From Sulfitobacter sp. S190 (GTDB lineage: Bacteria; Pseudomonadota; Alphaproteobacteria; Rhodobacterales; Rhodobacteraceae): 64,000 bases of DNA. The translations under genes were made by a program, and so were the position numbers. Position 1 is the first letter of the stretch, and the number at the start of each line of letters is the position of its first letter. Below the pieces are notes generated by a model. The model worked only from the letters and a program-made list of their open reading frames with translations, made no database searches and was not told the origin of the DNA. Positions 35,703 through 44,968 of this stretch are shown piece after piece. Location: positions 2,418,001-2,482,000 of the forward strand of contig NZ_CP081120.1 in the NCBI RefSeq assembly GCF_025141935.1, in the 5' to 3' direction.

Positions 35703-36566
35703 ATGTTTGACCAATCCGCCCCCGCGACCCGCCTTCCCAATGGCGTCGGCGTCGGCTACAAACCACAACATTTCTCCGACCTGATGGCTGCCCCCGGCCC
35801 TGTCACGTGGATCGAGGTCCATGCGGAAAACTACATGGGTGACGGTGGCCGCCCCCACGCGCAGCTGCGCGCACTGTCCGAAAAATTTGCGGTGTCGGTG
35901 CACGGTGTCGGATTGTCGATCGGCGGCGAAGACCCTCTGGACCGCGAGCATCTGGCACGGTTGCGCAAATTGCTCGACTGGTCCAACCCCGCCAACTTTT
36001 CCGAACATCTCGCCTGGTCCACGCATGGCGCTGAGTTCCTGAACGACCTTCTACCTTTGCCCTATACCGACGCGACCCTCGCCCGTGTCGCGGACCATAT
36101 CGCGCAGGTGCAGGACGTTCTGGGGCGGCAAATGCTTCTTGAAAATCCGTCTAGCTACCTTGCTTTCGCAGAGAGCACTTTGTCTGAAACCGACTTTCTG
36201 ACCCTGCTTGTCCAGCAAACCGGCTGCGGTCTGTTGCTGGATGTCAACAATGTGTTTGTTTCGTCCACAAACCTCGATGTCAGCCCGCGCGCCTATATCG
36301 ATGCCTTTCCGCTCGAAGCGGTCGGCGAGATCCATGTCGGCGGGCACGATGAAGATACGGACGACAGCGGCGCGCCCCTGTTGATCGACAGCCACGGCGC
36401 ACCTGTAGTTGATCCTGTGTGGTCGCTGCTCGACTACACGCTCGCGCGGTCTGGTCCACGTCCCGTCCTTGTGGAATGGGATACCGACGTGCCCGACTGG
36501 CCCACGCTCCGGCGCGAAGCAGACCGCGCCGCGCAGGCGCTTACCGGTGTGACCGCGAGCCAATGA
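35703..36566 (+). CDS. bufB: MNIO (DUF692) enzyme BufB
   Basis: 287-residue TIM-barrel multinuclear non-heme iron oxidase. Likely metal-binding segments: [13 protein letters not shown] near residue 38, [46 protein letters not shown] and DSHG. It modifies cysteines of the precursor peptide in the cytoplasm. GGAGG precedes the ATG at 35703. Its stop overlaps the bufC start by ATGA, as expected for an enzyme-partner pair. Confidence 0.93.
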   Translation: MFDQSAPATRLPNGVGVGYKPQHFSDLMAAPGPVTWIEVHAENYMGDGGRPHAQLRALSEKFAVSVHGVGLSIGGEDPLDREHLARLRKLLDWSNPANFSEHLAWSTHGAEFLNDLLPLPYTDATLARVADHIAQVQDVLGRQMLLENPSSYLAFAESTLSETDFLTLLVQQTGCGLLLDVNNVFVSSTNLDVSPRAYIDAFPLEAVGEIHVGGHDEDTDDSGAPLLIDSHGAPVVDPVWSLLDYTLARSGPRPVLVEWDTDVPDWPTLRREADRAAQALTGVTASQ

Positions 36567-37312
36567 CGGCGTCACAGCGCCAGTTTCGTGCGGCTTTGCT
36601 AGATGCCGAAGCCGCGGTGCCGGACGGGTTGCTGGATTGTGCGGGCGCACCCGCAGGGCGCCGATACGGTGTCTACCGCAACAATGTCGTTGTGTCCCTC
36701 ATCGAGGCGATGAAGACGGCCTTTCCAACGGTTCGGACTTTGCTGGGGTCGCAAAACTTCGACGGTCTGGCACCGATCTTTGTCCGCCAGCACCCGCCCT
36801 CCTCTCCGCTAATGATGCACTACGGTGCGGAATTCCCCGGGTTTCTTCAAGGCGTGAGCCAGCTGTCGCATCTGGGATACCTGCCCGACGTCGCGCGTCT
36901 CGATCTGGCCATGCGGCAGTCCTATCACGCAGCCGATCCCACCCCTTTCGATGTCTCCGTCCTCGAACAACCGCCCGAGGAATTGTCGCGCGTGTATCTT
37001 GCGCTTGCGCCGCCGGTACGGATCATCCGGTCCCGCTGGCCCCTGTTTGACATCTGGCAAAAAACACAGGACCCGCAGGCCGCAGCGCCCCGCAATATCG
37101 CGCAGGACATCATGATCGCGCGGCCCGAATTTGATCCTGCCCCGTATCTGCTGCCGCCCGGCGCCGCCGTGTGGTTGAGCGCGCTTGTCGAGCACGATCT
37201 GGGCACTGCGCTCGAAATGGCAACAGCGGCGGATCCTGACTTTGACTTTGCCGCAGCCCTCACGCTGGCACTGCAAACCCAAGCATTGACCACCAAGACA
37301 AAGGACGCCTGA
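36563..37312 (+). CDS. bufC: DUF2063 partner protein BufC
   Basis: 249 residues. The N-terminal DUF2063 domain contains [29 protein letters not shown], formerly called a putative DNA-binding domain; in bufferin systems this protein binds the precursor and presents it to the MNIO enzyme. The C-terminal half is a mixed alpha/beta domain. The start at 36563 is set by the ATGA overlap. The following doxX gene starts directly after its stop codon. Confidence 0.9.
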   Translation: MTASQRQFRAALLDAEAAVPDGLLDCAGAPAGRRYGVYRNNVVVSLIEAMKTAFPTVRTLLGSQNFDGLAPIFVRQHPPSSPLMMHYGAEFPGFLQGVSQLSHLGYLPDVARLDLAMRQSYHAADPTPFDVSVLEQPPEELSRVYLALAPPVRIIRSRWPLFDIWQKTQDPQAAAPRNIAQDIMIARPEFDPAPYLLPPGAAVWLSALVEHDLGTALEMATAADPDFDFAAALTLALQTQALTTKTKDA

Positions 37313-37861
37313 ATGAACGCGCTTTTTTCGACCTACCGCTCCATCACCACACGGCTTGACCGCGCGGATTGGCTGTTGCCGACGCTCGCCCGGTTTCTCT
37401 TTGCCGCCATTTTGCTGATGTATTTCTGGGTCTCCGGTCTGACCAAGTTGGGCGATGGCTTCATGGGCATTTTCGCCCCCTCCACAGGGGCTTACGTGCA
37501 GATCTTCCCCCGAATGATGGAAGCTGTCGGCTATGATACAAGCCAGTTTTCGCTCTTTCACAAGCTGGTCGTTCTGGCCGGCACATGGGCGGAGTTCATC
37601 TTGCCCGCTTTGATCGTACTGGGCCTGCTGACACGGCTTTCCGCACTGGGGATGATCGGTTTTATCGTGGTGCAATCGCTGACCGACCTTTACGGCCACA
37701 ACGGTTGGGAAGACAGCACGGTTCTGGGCGCATGGTTCGACCGGTTCCCGGACGCAGCCATCCTTGATCAAAGAGCGCTATGGGTGTTTTTACTGATCGT
37801 TCTGGTCATCAAGGGCGCGGGTCCGATTTCATTTGACCGGGCACTCTCCCCCAAAAACTAG
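37313..37861 (+). CDS. DoxX family membrane protein of the bufferin operon
   Basis: 182 residues with four transmembrane helices; LARFLFAAILLMYFWVSGLTKLGDG and WAEFILPALIVLGLLTRLSALGM are the DoxX signatures. DoxX genes are frequent in bufferin operons, where they may serve respiration or redox balance; the role is not settled. It begins at the base after the bufC stop and overlaps the convergent ArsC-like gene by 4 bases. Confidence 0.9.
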   Translation: MNALFSTYRSITTRLDRADWLLPTLARFLFAAILLMYFWVSGLTKLGDGFMGIFAPSTGAYVQIFPRMMEAVGYDTSQFSLFHKLVVLAGTWAEFILPALIVLGLLTRLSALGMIGFIVVQSLTDLYGHNGWEDSTVLGAWFDRFPDAAILDQRALWVFLLIVLVIKGAGPISFDRALSPKN

Positions 37862-38181
37862 AGCGCCGCGCGCACCTCTTCTTCGGTTTGCGCCGTCCAC
37901 CCCAGAAACAACCGATCGCCCGCTTTGATCAGCGGGCGTTTCATCAGTGCGGGATGGGTTTTGAGCAGCTCAGCGGGGTCCCCCGCGCGCTCGATCTCGG
38001 ACAGGCCCCGCCATGTGGTCGAACGGGTGTTGACCAGCTTGTTGCCAAATTGTGCATGCGCTTGCGCCATCACATCCGCGGGCACACCGTCGATACGCAC
38101 GTCGCGCAGCTGCGCTTCCGGCAACGCTTTCATGGCCTTCCGGCAGGTGTCACAATTTTTGAGACCAAATACCTCAATCAT
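37858..38181 (-). CDS. ArsC/Spx family protein 1
   Basis: 107-residue thioredoxin-fold protein. Redox motif CDTC lies at residues 10-13 (GLKNCDTCRKAM), followed by NTRSTTWRGL and HPALMKRPLI, all typical of the ArsC/Spx/YffB group. Whether it reduces arsenate or acts as a glutathione-linked reductase cannot be told. A paralogue lies 0.8 kb away on the same strand. Confidence 0.88.
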   Translation of the reverse strand: MIEVFGLKNCDTCRKAMKALPEAQLRDVRIDGVPADVMAQAHAQFGNKLVNTRSTTWRGLSEIERAGDPAELLKTHPALMKRPLIKAGDRLFLGWTAQTEEEVRAAL

Positions 38182-38354
38182 TTCGGCGAACTCCTAAAGT
38201 TTGGGCGTATTGACGCGGGTTTGATGATAAATACCAACGATTTCCTTGATTTTTTGCGTGCCTGAGCGATCTTTTCTAGCGTGGGTGTTGACGTAAGGTT
38301 ACCGCCTGCCCCGCATGACTGCGGGAACTTGACTTGCAAAGGAGGCATGGAGAG

Positions 38355-38561
38355 ATGCCAACGGGTACTGTGAAGTGGTTTAACACGACAAAGGGCTATG
38401 GTTTTATTGCGCCCGAAGGCGGCGGAAATGATGTGTTTGTCCACATTTCAGCCGTGGAGCGTTCGGGGCTGACGGGCCTCGCGGACGACCAGAAAGTCAG
38501 CTACGAGCTGTCGGAGGGCCGTGACGGCCGTCAGATGGCGTCCGATCTTTCGCTTCTATAA
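38355..38561 (+). CDS. Cold-shock domain protein
   Basis: 68-residue CspA-like protein. RNP1 KGYGFI and RNP2 VFVHISAV are intact; starts MPTGTVKWFN. It binds single-stranded RNA/DNA and melts RNA structure. GGAGG lies about ten bases upstream. The 170-base leader contains a CCCGCA-tgac-TGCGGG stem (38310-38325) that could act in temperature control (inference). Confidence 0.93.
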   Translation: MPTGTVKWFNTTKGYGFIAPEGGGNDVFVHISAVERSGLTGLADDQKVSYELSEGRDGRQMASDLSLL

Positions 38562-38956
38562 CAAAGACTTGAGAACCCGGCGCCGCCCGAAAGGCCCGCC
38601 GGGGATGACCGCCGCTGCACCGCGCTACCGCTTGTCCAAAGAGGGTGGCGGGGTGTTTTGTGCGGGGTGGGTCCCTGCGATGGTACGCTGCGGTGCGTGG
38701 CCCTAGGACCAAGGGTCTTTCGGAGAGCGCGACCACGCCTGAAACTGCGGCCTGCCCGGAGCAATTCCGAAGTGTCTTGCAGTTCCGATCGCGCCCGCTC
38801 CCTGCCCTTTTTCAGACCTTTACAGCGGGTCACCACGGGTGCATCCGGACCTGTGCACAAAGTGTATGACTCGCGTACACCGCACGTGCATACACCGTGC
38901 GCGGGCGATGGGCCGCGTCCTGACGCTCCGCTGCGGGGATTGGCGGCTGGTGGTGG
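38562..38956. other. 395-base gap between the cold-shock gene and ArsC-like gene 2
   Basis: No convincing open frame with a ribosome binding site is present. It contains a hairpin just after the cold-shock gene (CCCGGCG 38576-38582 with CGCCGGG 38597-38603), a GGAGC...GCTCC paired segment around 38758-38801 and several GTGTAT/ATACAC repeats near 38866-38905. A structured non-coding RNA is possible; I cannot assign one. Confidence 0.4.
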
Positions 38957-39286
38957 CTACTGCGCCAGCCAGACGGCCTGTGCGGCCGCGTCCCAGCCGA
39001 GGGTGTAACGGGTGCCATCGGTGATGACGGGGCGGGCCATGAGGGCGGGTTGGTCCATCAGCTGCGCCTCGGCCTCGCTCTCGCGCATCCATGCGTTGAG
39101 GTTGCGGTAGGTCTGGGACTTGCGGTCGACGAGCGTGTCGCCGAATTCGGCGAGCAGCGGGGCCCATTCGGCCTCGGTCAGCCGGTCGGCACGGACATCC
39201 CGAAAGGTGACGGCATGACCCGCGTCCGTAAGGGCGCGTTGGGCTTTCTTGCAATCGGAACAGGTGGGCAGGCCATAGAGGATCAT
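38957..39286 (-). CDS. ArsC/Spx family protein 2
   Basis: 109-residue thioredoxin-fold protein. The redox site is CSDC in MILYGLPTCSDCKKAQ, followed by GDTLVDRKSQTYRNL and QPALMARPVI, which align with paralogue 1. Start 39286 is chosen because the family begins at this MILYGLP; the frame could be extended to 39340. Function is uncertain, as for paralogue 1. Confidence 0.86.
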   Translation of the reverse strand: MILYGLPTCSDCKKAQRALTDAGHAVTFRDVRADRLTEAEWAPLLAEFGDTLVDRKSQTYRNLNAWMRESEAEAQLMDQPALMARPVITDGTRYTLGWDAAAQAVWLAQ

Positions 39287-39360
39287 TTGGGGGGCTTTCG
39301 GATTGGGGAGACCGTCGGGCGTTTCACGTTTCATTAACACTGAATCGGCAGGGTTTGACC

Positions 39361-39840
39361 ATGCCTCACTATCTTCGCCCGCGCAGATCGGGGGCTTGCC
39401 TGTTTCTGACCATCACCCTCGCGCGGCGCGGCGCGCGGGATCTGGTCGAACATATCGACATCTTGCGCGATGCGGTGCGCAGGACGCGCGCGGACCGGCC
39501 CTTTGCCATCGACGCTTGGGTCGTGTTGCCCGATCACATGCACTGCGTCTGGACGCTACCGGAGAATGACTGCGATTTTTCGACCCGTGTGGGGCTGATC
39601 AAGGCGCGGTTCTCTCGCCGCTTGCCGATGGGACAGCGCCGCGCGAGCCATGTTTTCAGACGTGAACGGGGCATCTGGCAACGTCGGTTCTGGGAACACC
39701 ACATTCGGGACGAAACGGATTACCGCAATCATGTCGCGTATTGTTGGCACAATCCGGTGAAGCACGGTTACGTGGCGCGCCCGGAGGATTGGCCGCATTC
39801 GTCATGGCACCGGGATCACGCAAGCGCCGCACGCACGTAG
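39361..39840 (+). mobile_element. REP-associated tyrosine transposase (RAYT, Y1_Tnp family)
   Basis: 159-residue HUH single-strand transposase. The HUH motif is H59-M60-H61 in VVLPDHMHCVWTLP; the catalytic Tyr lies in the RDETDYRNHVAYCWHNPVKHGYV segment (Tyr121 or Tyr127). IWQRRFWEHHIRDE is the family signature. It is a domesticated relative of the IS200/IS605 enzyme that moves or maintains REP elements. Three REP copies lie at its 3' end, and the first contains its stop codon. Confidence 0.9.
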
Positions 39841-39861
39841 GGTGCGCATTCATTGCGCACC
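39836..39861 (+). repeat. REP element copy 1
   Basis: CGTAGGGTGCGCATTC continuing ATTGCGCACC: a palindromic REP with stem GGTGCGCA/TGCGCACC. The transposase stop codon TAG lies inside it. Confidence 0.85.
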
Positions 39862-39904
39862 TTCCGCGGGCCACAGAAGGCGGACGTCAAGTGCAAAGCG
39901 CGGG

Positions 39905-39930
39905 CGTAGGGTGCGCATTCATTGCGCACC
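39905..39930 (+). repeat. REP element copy 2
   Basis: Exact 26-base copy of REP 1, 69 bases downstream in the same orientation. Confidence 0.85.
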
Positions 39931-39955
39931 GTTGCGAGGGTTGGATGGGGTGGAT

Positions 39956-39980
39956 GGTGCGCAGTGAATGCGCACCCTAC
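39956..39980 (-). repeat. REP element copy 3, inverted
   Basis: Inverted copy of the same REP, with one base different from copies 1 and 2. With copy 2 it forms a head-to-head pair (BIME-like). The 312-base gap 39841-40152 holds only these repeats and no supported gene. Confidence 0.85.
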
Positions 39981-40152
39981 AGATTGCTCGGTGCTTCGCC
40001 CAGTCCCATGGGGTCGGTTTGGGCGGTGCCCTATCGGAGGTTGGACATAGATATGAAAGTGTTCAGATTGATCTTAGGACTCGCATTTACTCGCACCTTC
40101 GCGGAAATGAGGCGAGATAGACGAACGAAGCGAATGCTCCCCCAAACAGACC

Positions 40153-40815
40153 TCAATCACGGATGGGAATTCTATTCCAAGGGCTTCGATTTGCAGTTGC
40201 AACTCGGCGTAAATAGTTTCGAAGGAAGTTATCTGTCTCAATCGTCAGTCTATCAATAAGTTCCACTTTGTTTCGGAGTTCATTGCGCCTGACATATGGA
40301 GCATCAGGTCCCCTATGAGCAATTTCACCTCTTAGAGAAACAAAATTGTTCAAGTCCTCACGAGAATACGACCAAGCGTTTTCAAGATCGTTTGCATCGA
40401 CTCCCAACCAATCATGAAACAGAGACGATATTTGTCCAAATTTTGGAGTATTGAGTATGCTACAGTTTTGACGGACCGCGCTAAGAAAGACATTTTTCCA
40501 ACCTTCACCACATAGCAAGAGCACGCCGAAATCGTGCTTGTCAGATTTTGCAGTCTTCACCAATTGGCCTTTGACTCGATTCGGAAGCGCATCTGGCACA
40601 TCAGAACCCGCAATAAGAAATTCGGCGCACTCAATCGTTACGTCTTCGACATAGAGCTCCCACGCACTGCTTAAACTCAGTACCCCGCTTCGAGTTATGT
40701 GCCCGAGATGCCGCCGACCCCTTCCAGGAGGATTAAGCTCTTCGTGCGTTTTGAGTAGCTTCTGTACATCTGGCATGAGCTTCCGTTTGAAATTCTGCCT
40801 CGCATTCGATGGCAT
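40153..40815 (-). CDS. HEPN-family (RiboL-PSP-like) protein
   Basis: 220 residues, all helical. The C-terminal half carries R162-G-E-I-A-H167 (RxxxxH) in SLRGEIAHRGP, the catalytic motif of HEPN RNases; the N-terminal part has SSAWELYVEDVTIECAEFL, as in RiboL-PSP-type HEPN proteins. No nucleotidyltransferase-type antitoxin is adjacent. The gene starts one base after the thyX stop (TAA-G-ATG); a start at 40776 with GGAAG upstream is also good. It is A+T richer than its neighbours and abuts REP repeats, so recent gain is likely. Confidence 0.78.
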   Translation of the reverse strand: MPSNARQNFKRKLMPDVQKLLKTHEELNPPGRGRRHLGHITRSGVLSLSSAWELYVEDVTIECAEFLIAGSDVPDALPNRVKGQLVKTAKSDKHDFGVLLLCGEGWKNVFLSAVRQNCSILNTPKFGQISSLFHDWLGVDANDLENAWSYSREDLNNFVSLRGEIAHRGPDAPYVRRNELRNKVELIDRLTIETDNFLRNYLRRVATANRSPWNRIPIRD

Positions 40816-40816
40816 C

Positions 40817-41722
40817 TTACCTAATCACCCCCTCAAACTCCCGCCATTCCCCCTTCGACATGCCGCTGTTCTCCTGCGTGACCTCCTCCCCCGCCAACAT
40901 CCGGCGCAGGCAGTCGAGTGCCTTGCCGGAGAGGGTGGCGCCGCCCAGCCGGTAGTCCTCGAAGGCGCCGTAGGCGGCGGGCACCCAGTCGGCGACGACT
41001 TTGCAGATCGCATCGGCGTAGACGCGGATTTCGTATTGGGCGTGGCTGTCGGCGCGCAGGCGCAGGAAGTGGAAGAGGTTGTGCAGATCCACCTTCCAGT
41101 ACCACTGGGTATAGATGTTGGCGGGCAGGTTCATGCGGGCCAGTTCGCGGGCGAGGCCGTCCTGCCCGTCCTGGCTGATCATCTGCTCGTAGTTGTCATA
41201 GGCGCGGTTGCTGTCGGATTTGAGGATTTCGAGCACGCGGGCGGCCTCGTCGCCCTCCAGCACCCCGCCGCGCCCCTGATTGTTGACGACGGATTGCGCG
41301 TTGATGTGATCGGCGGCGGGAATATAGAATTCACGGTCGAGAATCGAATAGCGGGCGGAGTATTCGTTTACGTTGGCCGTGCGGTGGCGAATCCACTGGC
41401 GGGCCACGAAGACGGGCAGTTTGACGTGCAGCTTGATCTCGCACATCTCGAAGGGGGTCGAGTGCCAGTGCCGCATCAGGTAGCGGATGAGCCCTTCGTC
41501 GTTCTGCACCGACTTGGTCCCCTTGCCGTAGCTGACCCGCGCGGCCTGACAGATCGCCGCGTCGTCGCCCATGTAGTCGATGACCCGGACAAACCCGTGG
41601 TCGAGCACTTCGTGCGCGCGGTAGAGATGCGCCTCCATCCCCGGTGAGACGGCGCGCAAGGTGGGTTGTGCATTGGCGCGCAGGGCGTCGATTTCGGCTT
41701 GTTGCTCGGGCGAAAGCGGCAT
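40817..41722 (-). CDS. thyX: Flavin-dependent thymidylate synthase
   Basis: 301-residue enzyme making dTMP from dUMP with methylene-tetrahydrofolate and FAD. The ThyX motif is visible in [19 protein letters not shown]. Other family segments: [21 protein letters not shown] [21 protein letters not shown] and [19 protein letters not shown]. Starts [16 protein letters not shown]; longer frames run through the promoter region of the divergent lipoprotein gene. Confidence 0.95.
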   Translation of the reverse strand: MPLSPEQQAEIDALRANAQPTLRAVSPGMEAHLYRAHEVLDHGFVRVIDYMGDDAAICQAARVSYGKGTKSVQNDEGLIRYLMRHWHSTPFEMCEIKLHVKLPVFVARQWIRHRTANVNEYSARYSILDREFYIPAADHINAQSVVNNQGRGGVLEGDEAARVLEILKSDSNRAYDNYEQMISQDGQDGLARELARMNLPANIYTQWYWKVDLHNLFHFLRLRADSHAQYEIRVYADAICKVVADWVPAAYGAFEDYRLGGATLSGKALDCLRRMLAGEEVTQENSGMSKGEWREFEGVIR

Positions 41723-41929
41723 GTTCGGTTCCTTGGCGGCTGGGGAAGGATGGATTCGTCTGTTACTATATCTGGCGGATGGTCGCTTCCCAACAGCGAT
41801 ATGCGGTATTGTTTTTTCGCCATGCTTATATGGTTTCTTTGCCGCAACCGGTGGACGGCGTTGACAATGCGCCGAAGTTGCGGCGACTGTTGCCGACAAA
41901 AGAACACACCGTTTTTTGAGGGCAGACCT

Positions 41930-43039
41930 GTGAAAACCAAGATTATGAGCCTCGTGCTGATCGCGACCCTTGCGGGCTGCGGCAGTGGCGGGAACCCTTT
42001 CGAGGATGAAGAGACAACGACCGATGCCGGTGACGACACGGGCACCGATGACACCACCACCGAGGGCACCGGTATCGACCGCGAGGGTATCCCCCCCGGC
42101 ACCACCAGCCCCTCGCCCAACGAGAGCCTGTTCCGCTCCGAGGCGCCTGTGGAAGGCGATGGGCCCGATACCGGCAACGGCACGGCGACGGGTGTGTCCT
42201 ACAACGGGGCCGATGATACCTTTACGGTGGACGGGATCGCGCTGGACGGTGACCGCCCCTACGACCGCGGCGTTGCCGTCAGCAGTTTGAACGGGGGCCG
42301 GTTCCAGGTCTATGACGGGCCGGCCACGGCGATTGATCCGGTGTCGGGTGATGTGATCAACCAGTTCACCTACCGCGCGGTATACGGGGTCAGCCGCAAC
42401 CGTGTCGCGGATGCCGCGGGCGCACCGACGACCGTGCCGACGACCCAGTTCGCCATCGTGCGCACGGGCAGCTATATCGACTACGGGTTCGGCGGGTTCA
42501 TCTACCAGCGGGATGCGGATGTGACCCTGCCCACCGAGGGCGAGGCCCGCTTTACCGGCCAGTCCGCAGGCTTGCGTGACTTCATCGGGCGGGGCGGATT
42601 GGAGTATTCCACCGCGGACGTCGAGATCATCATCGACTTTTCCGACTTCAACGACAGTGCGAATGTGCTGGGCGACGGGGTGGCCGGCACGATCAGCAAC
42701 CGGCGCGTGTTCGATCTGGCGGGCAACGACATCACCGCAGAAACGGCGGGCCGCATTTCCGATGGTCTGACCGAAATTCCCTCGGCTGTTTTCTCGGTCG
42801 GGCCGGATGTGCTGGACGTGAACGGCGATCTGGTAGGCGAAATGACCAGCACCTTCGTGGATGACGAAGGCAATGTCGTCAGCTACGAGACGGGGAACTA
42901 CTATGCCATCGTGTCGGGCGACGATCCCGACGAGATTGTCGGTGTCTTTGTGGTGGAAAACTCGCTTGACTACGAAGGGGCGACCACCCGCGACACAAGC
43001 GGCTTTATCGTGTACCGGGGTGATCCGATCACGCCATGA
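41930..43039 (+). CDS. Surface lipoprotein, probable Slam (type XI secretion) substrate
   Basis: 369 residues starting with GTG at 41930, with GAGGG seven bases upstream. Lipobox L-A-G-C17 after a short signal peptide. Residues 24-60 are an Asp/Thr/Glu-rich linker. The rest is all beta; the C-terminal part with [30 protein letters not shown] and GVFVVEN resembles the TbpB-like beta-barrel domain that Slam proteins recognise. Its ligand is unknown; iron, heme or cobalamin carriers are known for other Slam substrates. ATGA overlap with the Slam gene. Confidence 0.82.
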   Translation: MKTKIMSLVLIATLAGCGSGGNPFEDEETTTDAGDDTGTDDTTTEGTGIDREGIPPGTTSPSPNESLFRSEAPVEGDGPDTGNGTATGVSYNGADDTFTVDGIALDGDRPYDRGVAVSSLNGGRFQVYDGPATAIDPVSGDVINQFTYRAVYGVSRNRVADAAGAPTTVPTTQFAIVRTGSYIDYGFGGFIYQRDADVTLPTEGEARFTGQSAGLRDFIGRGGLEYSTADVEIIIDFSDFNDSANVLGDGVAGTISNRRVFDLAGNDITAETAGRISDGLTEIPSAVFSVGPDVLDVNGDLVGEMTSTFVDDEGNVVSYETGNYYAIVSGDDPDEIVGVFVVENSLDYEGATTRDTSGFIVYRGDPITP

Positions 43040-44439
43040 CGCGGCTTCGTATCAGGCAATGGATTTTGGCAGCGGGCGTGGCGACGATGATCGCCGCGCC
43101 CGGTCTGCCTGTGGGGGCGCAGGATGCGGTGACGCTGTCGCCCGCCGAGATGGAAAAAGCCGCCAAGCTGAGCCTCGAGACGGGATATTTCGAACGGGCG
43201 GAGACCTTTGCCGCGGCCCTGCTGACGCGCGACGAAACCGATGTGGTGGCGCATTTGATCCGGTCGCGGGCGCTGCGCCTGATGGGCGAGCTGGAACCTG
43301 CACGCAAGGCCGCGCGGGCGGGTTGGAGCCACGCCGAAACCGACGAGGAACGCTATGCCGCGGCGCTGCTGATGGCGCAGGCGCTGTCGTCGCAGGACAA
43401 GCGCACGCGGGCGCAGTTCTGGCTGCGCCGCGCGGCACAGCACGCCCCGTCGGAGGCCCACAAGGCCAAGGCCGCGCAGGATTTCCGCTATGTCCAGCGG
43501 CGCAACCCGTGGTCCACGTATCTGTCCTTCACGCTAGCGCCCAACAGCAATATCAACAACGGATCGGCGCGCGAAAGCCTCGAGATCGAGAACGAGCTGT
43601 ACGATGTGCTGGCGGGCGGGCCGGTGACGGTGCCCATCGATGATACGTCGCGCGCGCTGTCGGGGATCGAGATCGGCGGCCAGTTGCAGACGCGTTACCG
43701 TTTTGCGCAAACCGAAACCACGGCGCACGATCTGCGTGCCACGCTGAGCTACCGGACCTTCCGGCTGTCCGATAGTGCCGAGCGGGACGCGCCGGACGTG
43801 TCGGGCAGCGATTACGCCTATGGCACGGTCAGCGTCGGCTACGGGTTCAAGCGTCTGCGCGCGGACCGGCGCGGTGAATTCGGTCTGACCACGGACATCG
43901 GACAGGCGTTTTACGCCGGCAGCCGCTACAACAGCTTTGTGCGCGCGGGCGTGAGCCAGACATATTACACCGACCGCCGCACCAAGCTGCGCTTCGGGGC
44001 CGTGGCAGAGGCCGAGAACGGTCAGGCGGTCAGCGACACCGAAAGCCTGCTGCTGTCGCTGAGCCGTGACCGGCAGATGCGATCGGGCAACGGGCTGCAT
44101 CTGGGCGTGACGGTCAAGCGGCAGATATCGGACAATCCGGTGCATGATTATGCCGAGACGCGGCTGCGCAGCGGTCTGGTGCTGGGCAAACGGGTGATGG
44201 GGGTGCGCTGGCGTTTCGGGGCCGGTGTCGCCTTTCGCGACTACGAGGAATCGTTCTTTGACCCGAGCGGGCGGCAGGATACGCGGCTGGAGTTGGATGC
44301 GACCGCCACCTTCGAGCAGATCGACTACTACGGGTTCAGCCCCACGGTCAGCGTGCGCGCGTCGAAGACCAACAGCAACGTGGCGCTCTATGATGTGAAC
44401 CGCTTTGGTGTGAGCCTCGGGATTGTGTCGAAATTTTGA
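43036..44439 (+). CDS. Slam-type outer-membrane exporter (DUF560)
   Basis: 467 residues. Signal peptide (about 1-29), then a TPR-like N-terminal domain ([37 protein letters not shown]). From residue about 155 a beta-barrel starts with [23 protein letters not shown], the sequence that marks Slam proteins, and ends [12 protein letters not shown] with a C-terminal Phe. It moves the partner lipoprotein to the cell surface. The start at 43036 is set by ATGA overlap with the lipoprotein gene. Confidence 0.88.
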   Translation: MTRLRIRQWILAAGVATMIAAPGLPVGAQDAVTLSPAEMEKAAKLSLETGYFERAETFAAALLTRDETDVVAHLIRSRALRLMGELEPARKAARAGWSHAETDEERYAAALLMAQALSSQDKRTRAQFWLRRAAQHAPSEAHKAKAAQDFRYVQRRNPWSTYLSFTLAPNSNINNGSARESLEIENELYDVLAGGPVTVPIDDTSRALSGIEIGGQLQTRYRFAQTETTAHDLRATLSYRTFRLSDSAERDAPDVSGSDYAYGTVSVGYGFKRLRADRRGEFGLTTDIGQAFYAGSRYNSFVRAGVSQTYYTDRRTKLRFGAVAEAENGQAVSDTESLLLSLSRDRQMRSGNGLHLGVTVKRQISDNPVHDYAETRLRSGLVLGKRVMGVRWRFGAGVAFRDYEESFFDPSGRQDTRLELDATATFEQIDYYGFSPTVSVRASKTNSNVALYDVNRFGVSLGIVSKF

Positions 44440-44526
44440 GCGGCGGTGCCCTGCCCGCACGCTCGACACGGTGCGAATGCATGCTAGGTTTCGCGCGACA
44501 CCCAATCGCAAGAAGGAAGCCCCGTT

Positions 44527-44961
44527 ATGCCCATCAAGTATCTGCACACAATGGTCCGCGTCAAAGATCTCGACACGTCGATCTCGTTCTACAAAATGCT
44601 GGGTCTGGTCGAGCGGCGGCGCACCGAGAACGAGGGCGGCCGGTTCACGCTGGTGTTTTTGTGCCCGCCCGGCATGGACGACGGCCACGCCGATGTGGAG
44701 CTGACCTATAACTGGGACGGCGACGATGCGCTGCCGGATGACAGCCGCCATTTCGGCCATCTGGCCTATACGGTCGAGAATATCTACGACATGTGCCAGA
44801 AACTGATGGATGCGGGCGTGACGATCAACCGCCCGCCGCGCGACGGCCACATGGCGTTTGTCCGCTCGCCCGACAACATTTCGATCGAGCTTTTGCAGGA
44901 AGGCGACCGGTTGCCCGAGCAGGAGCCGTGGAAATCGATGGAAAACACCGGCCACTGGTAA
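44527..44961 (+). CDS. gloA: Lactoylglutathione lyase (glyoxalase I)
   Basis: 144-residue VOC-fold enzyme converting the methylglyoxal-glutathione hemithioacetal to lactoylglutathione. Conserved parts: LHTMVRVKDLDTSISFYKMLGL, VELTYNWDGDD, HFGHLAYTVENIYDMC and SIELLQ, giving the metal ligands His, Glu, His, Glu. AAGGAAG lies upstream of the ATG. Confidence 0.93.
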   Translation: MPIKYLHTMVRVKDLDTSISFYKMLGLVERRRTENEGGRFTLVFLCPPGMDDGHADVELTYNWDGDDALPDDSRHFGHLAYTVENIYDMCQKLMDAGVTINRPPRDGHMAFVRSPDNISIELLQEGDRLPEQEPWKSMENTGHW

Positions 44962-44968
44962 GCCCGTG

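Noticed and set aside
38562..38956. tRNA or 6S RNA in the gap
   Set aside because: No T-loop GGTTCGA-type sequence and no cloverleaf pairing seen; a 6S assignment could not be supported.
39836..39980. CRISPR array
   Set aside because: Only three copies, one inverted and with unequal spacing, beside a RAYT gene; these are REP elements.
40054..40259. Short rightward frame beginning MKVFRLILGLAF
   Set aside because: Its second half is antisense to the HEPN gene and its upstream part crosses REP repeats; probably a remnant or chance frame.
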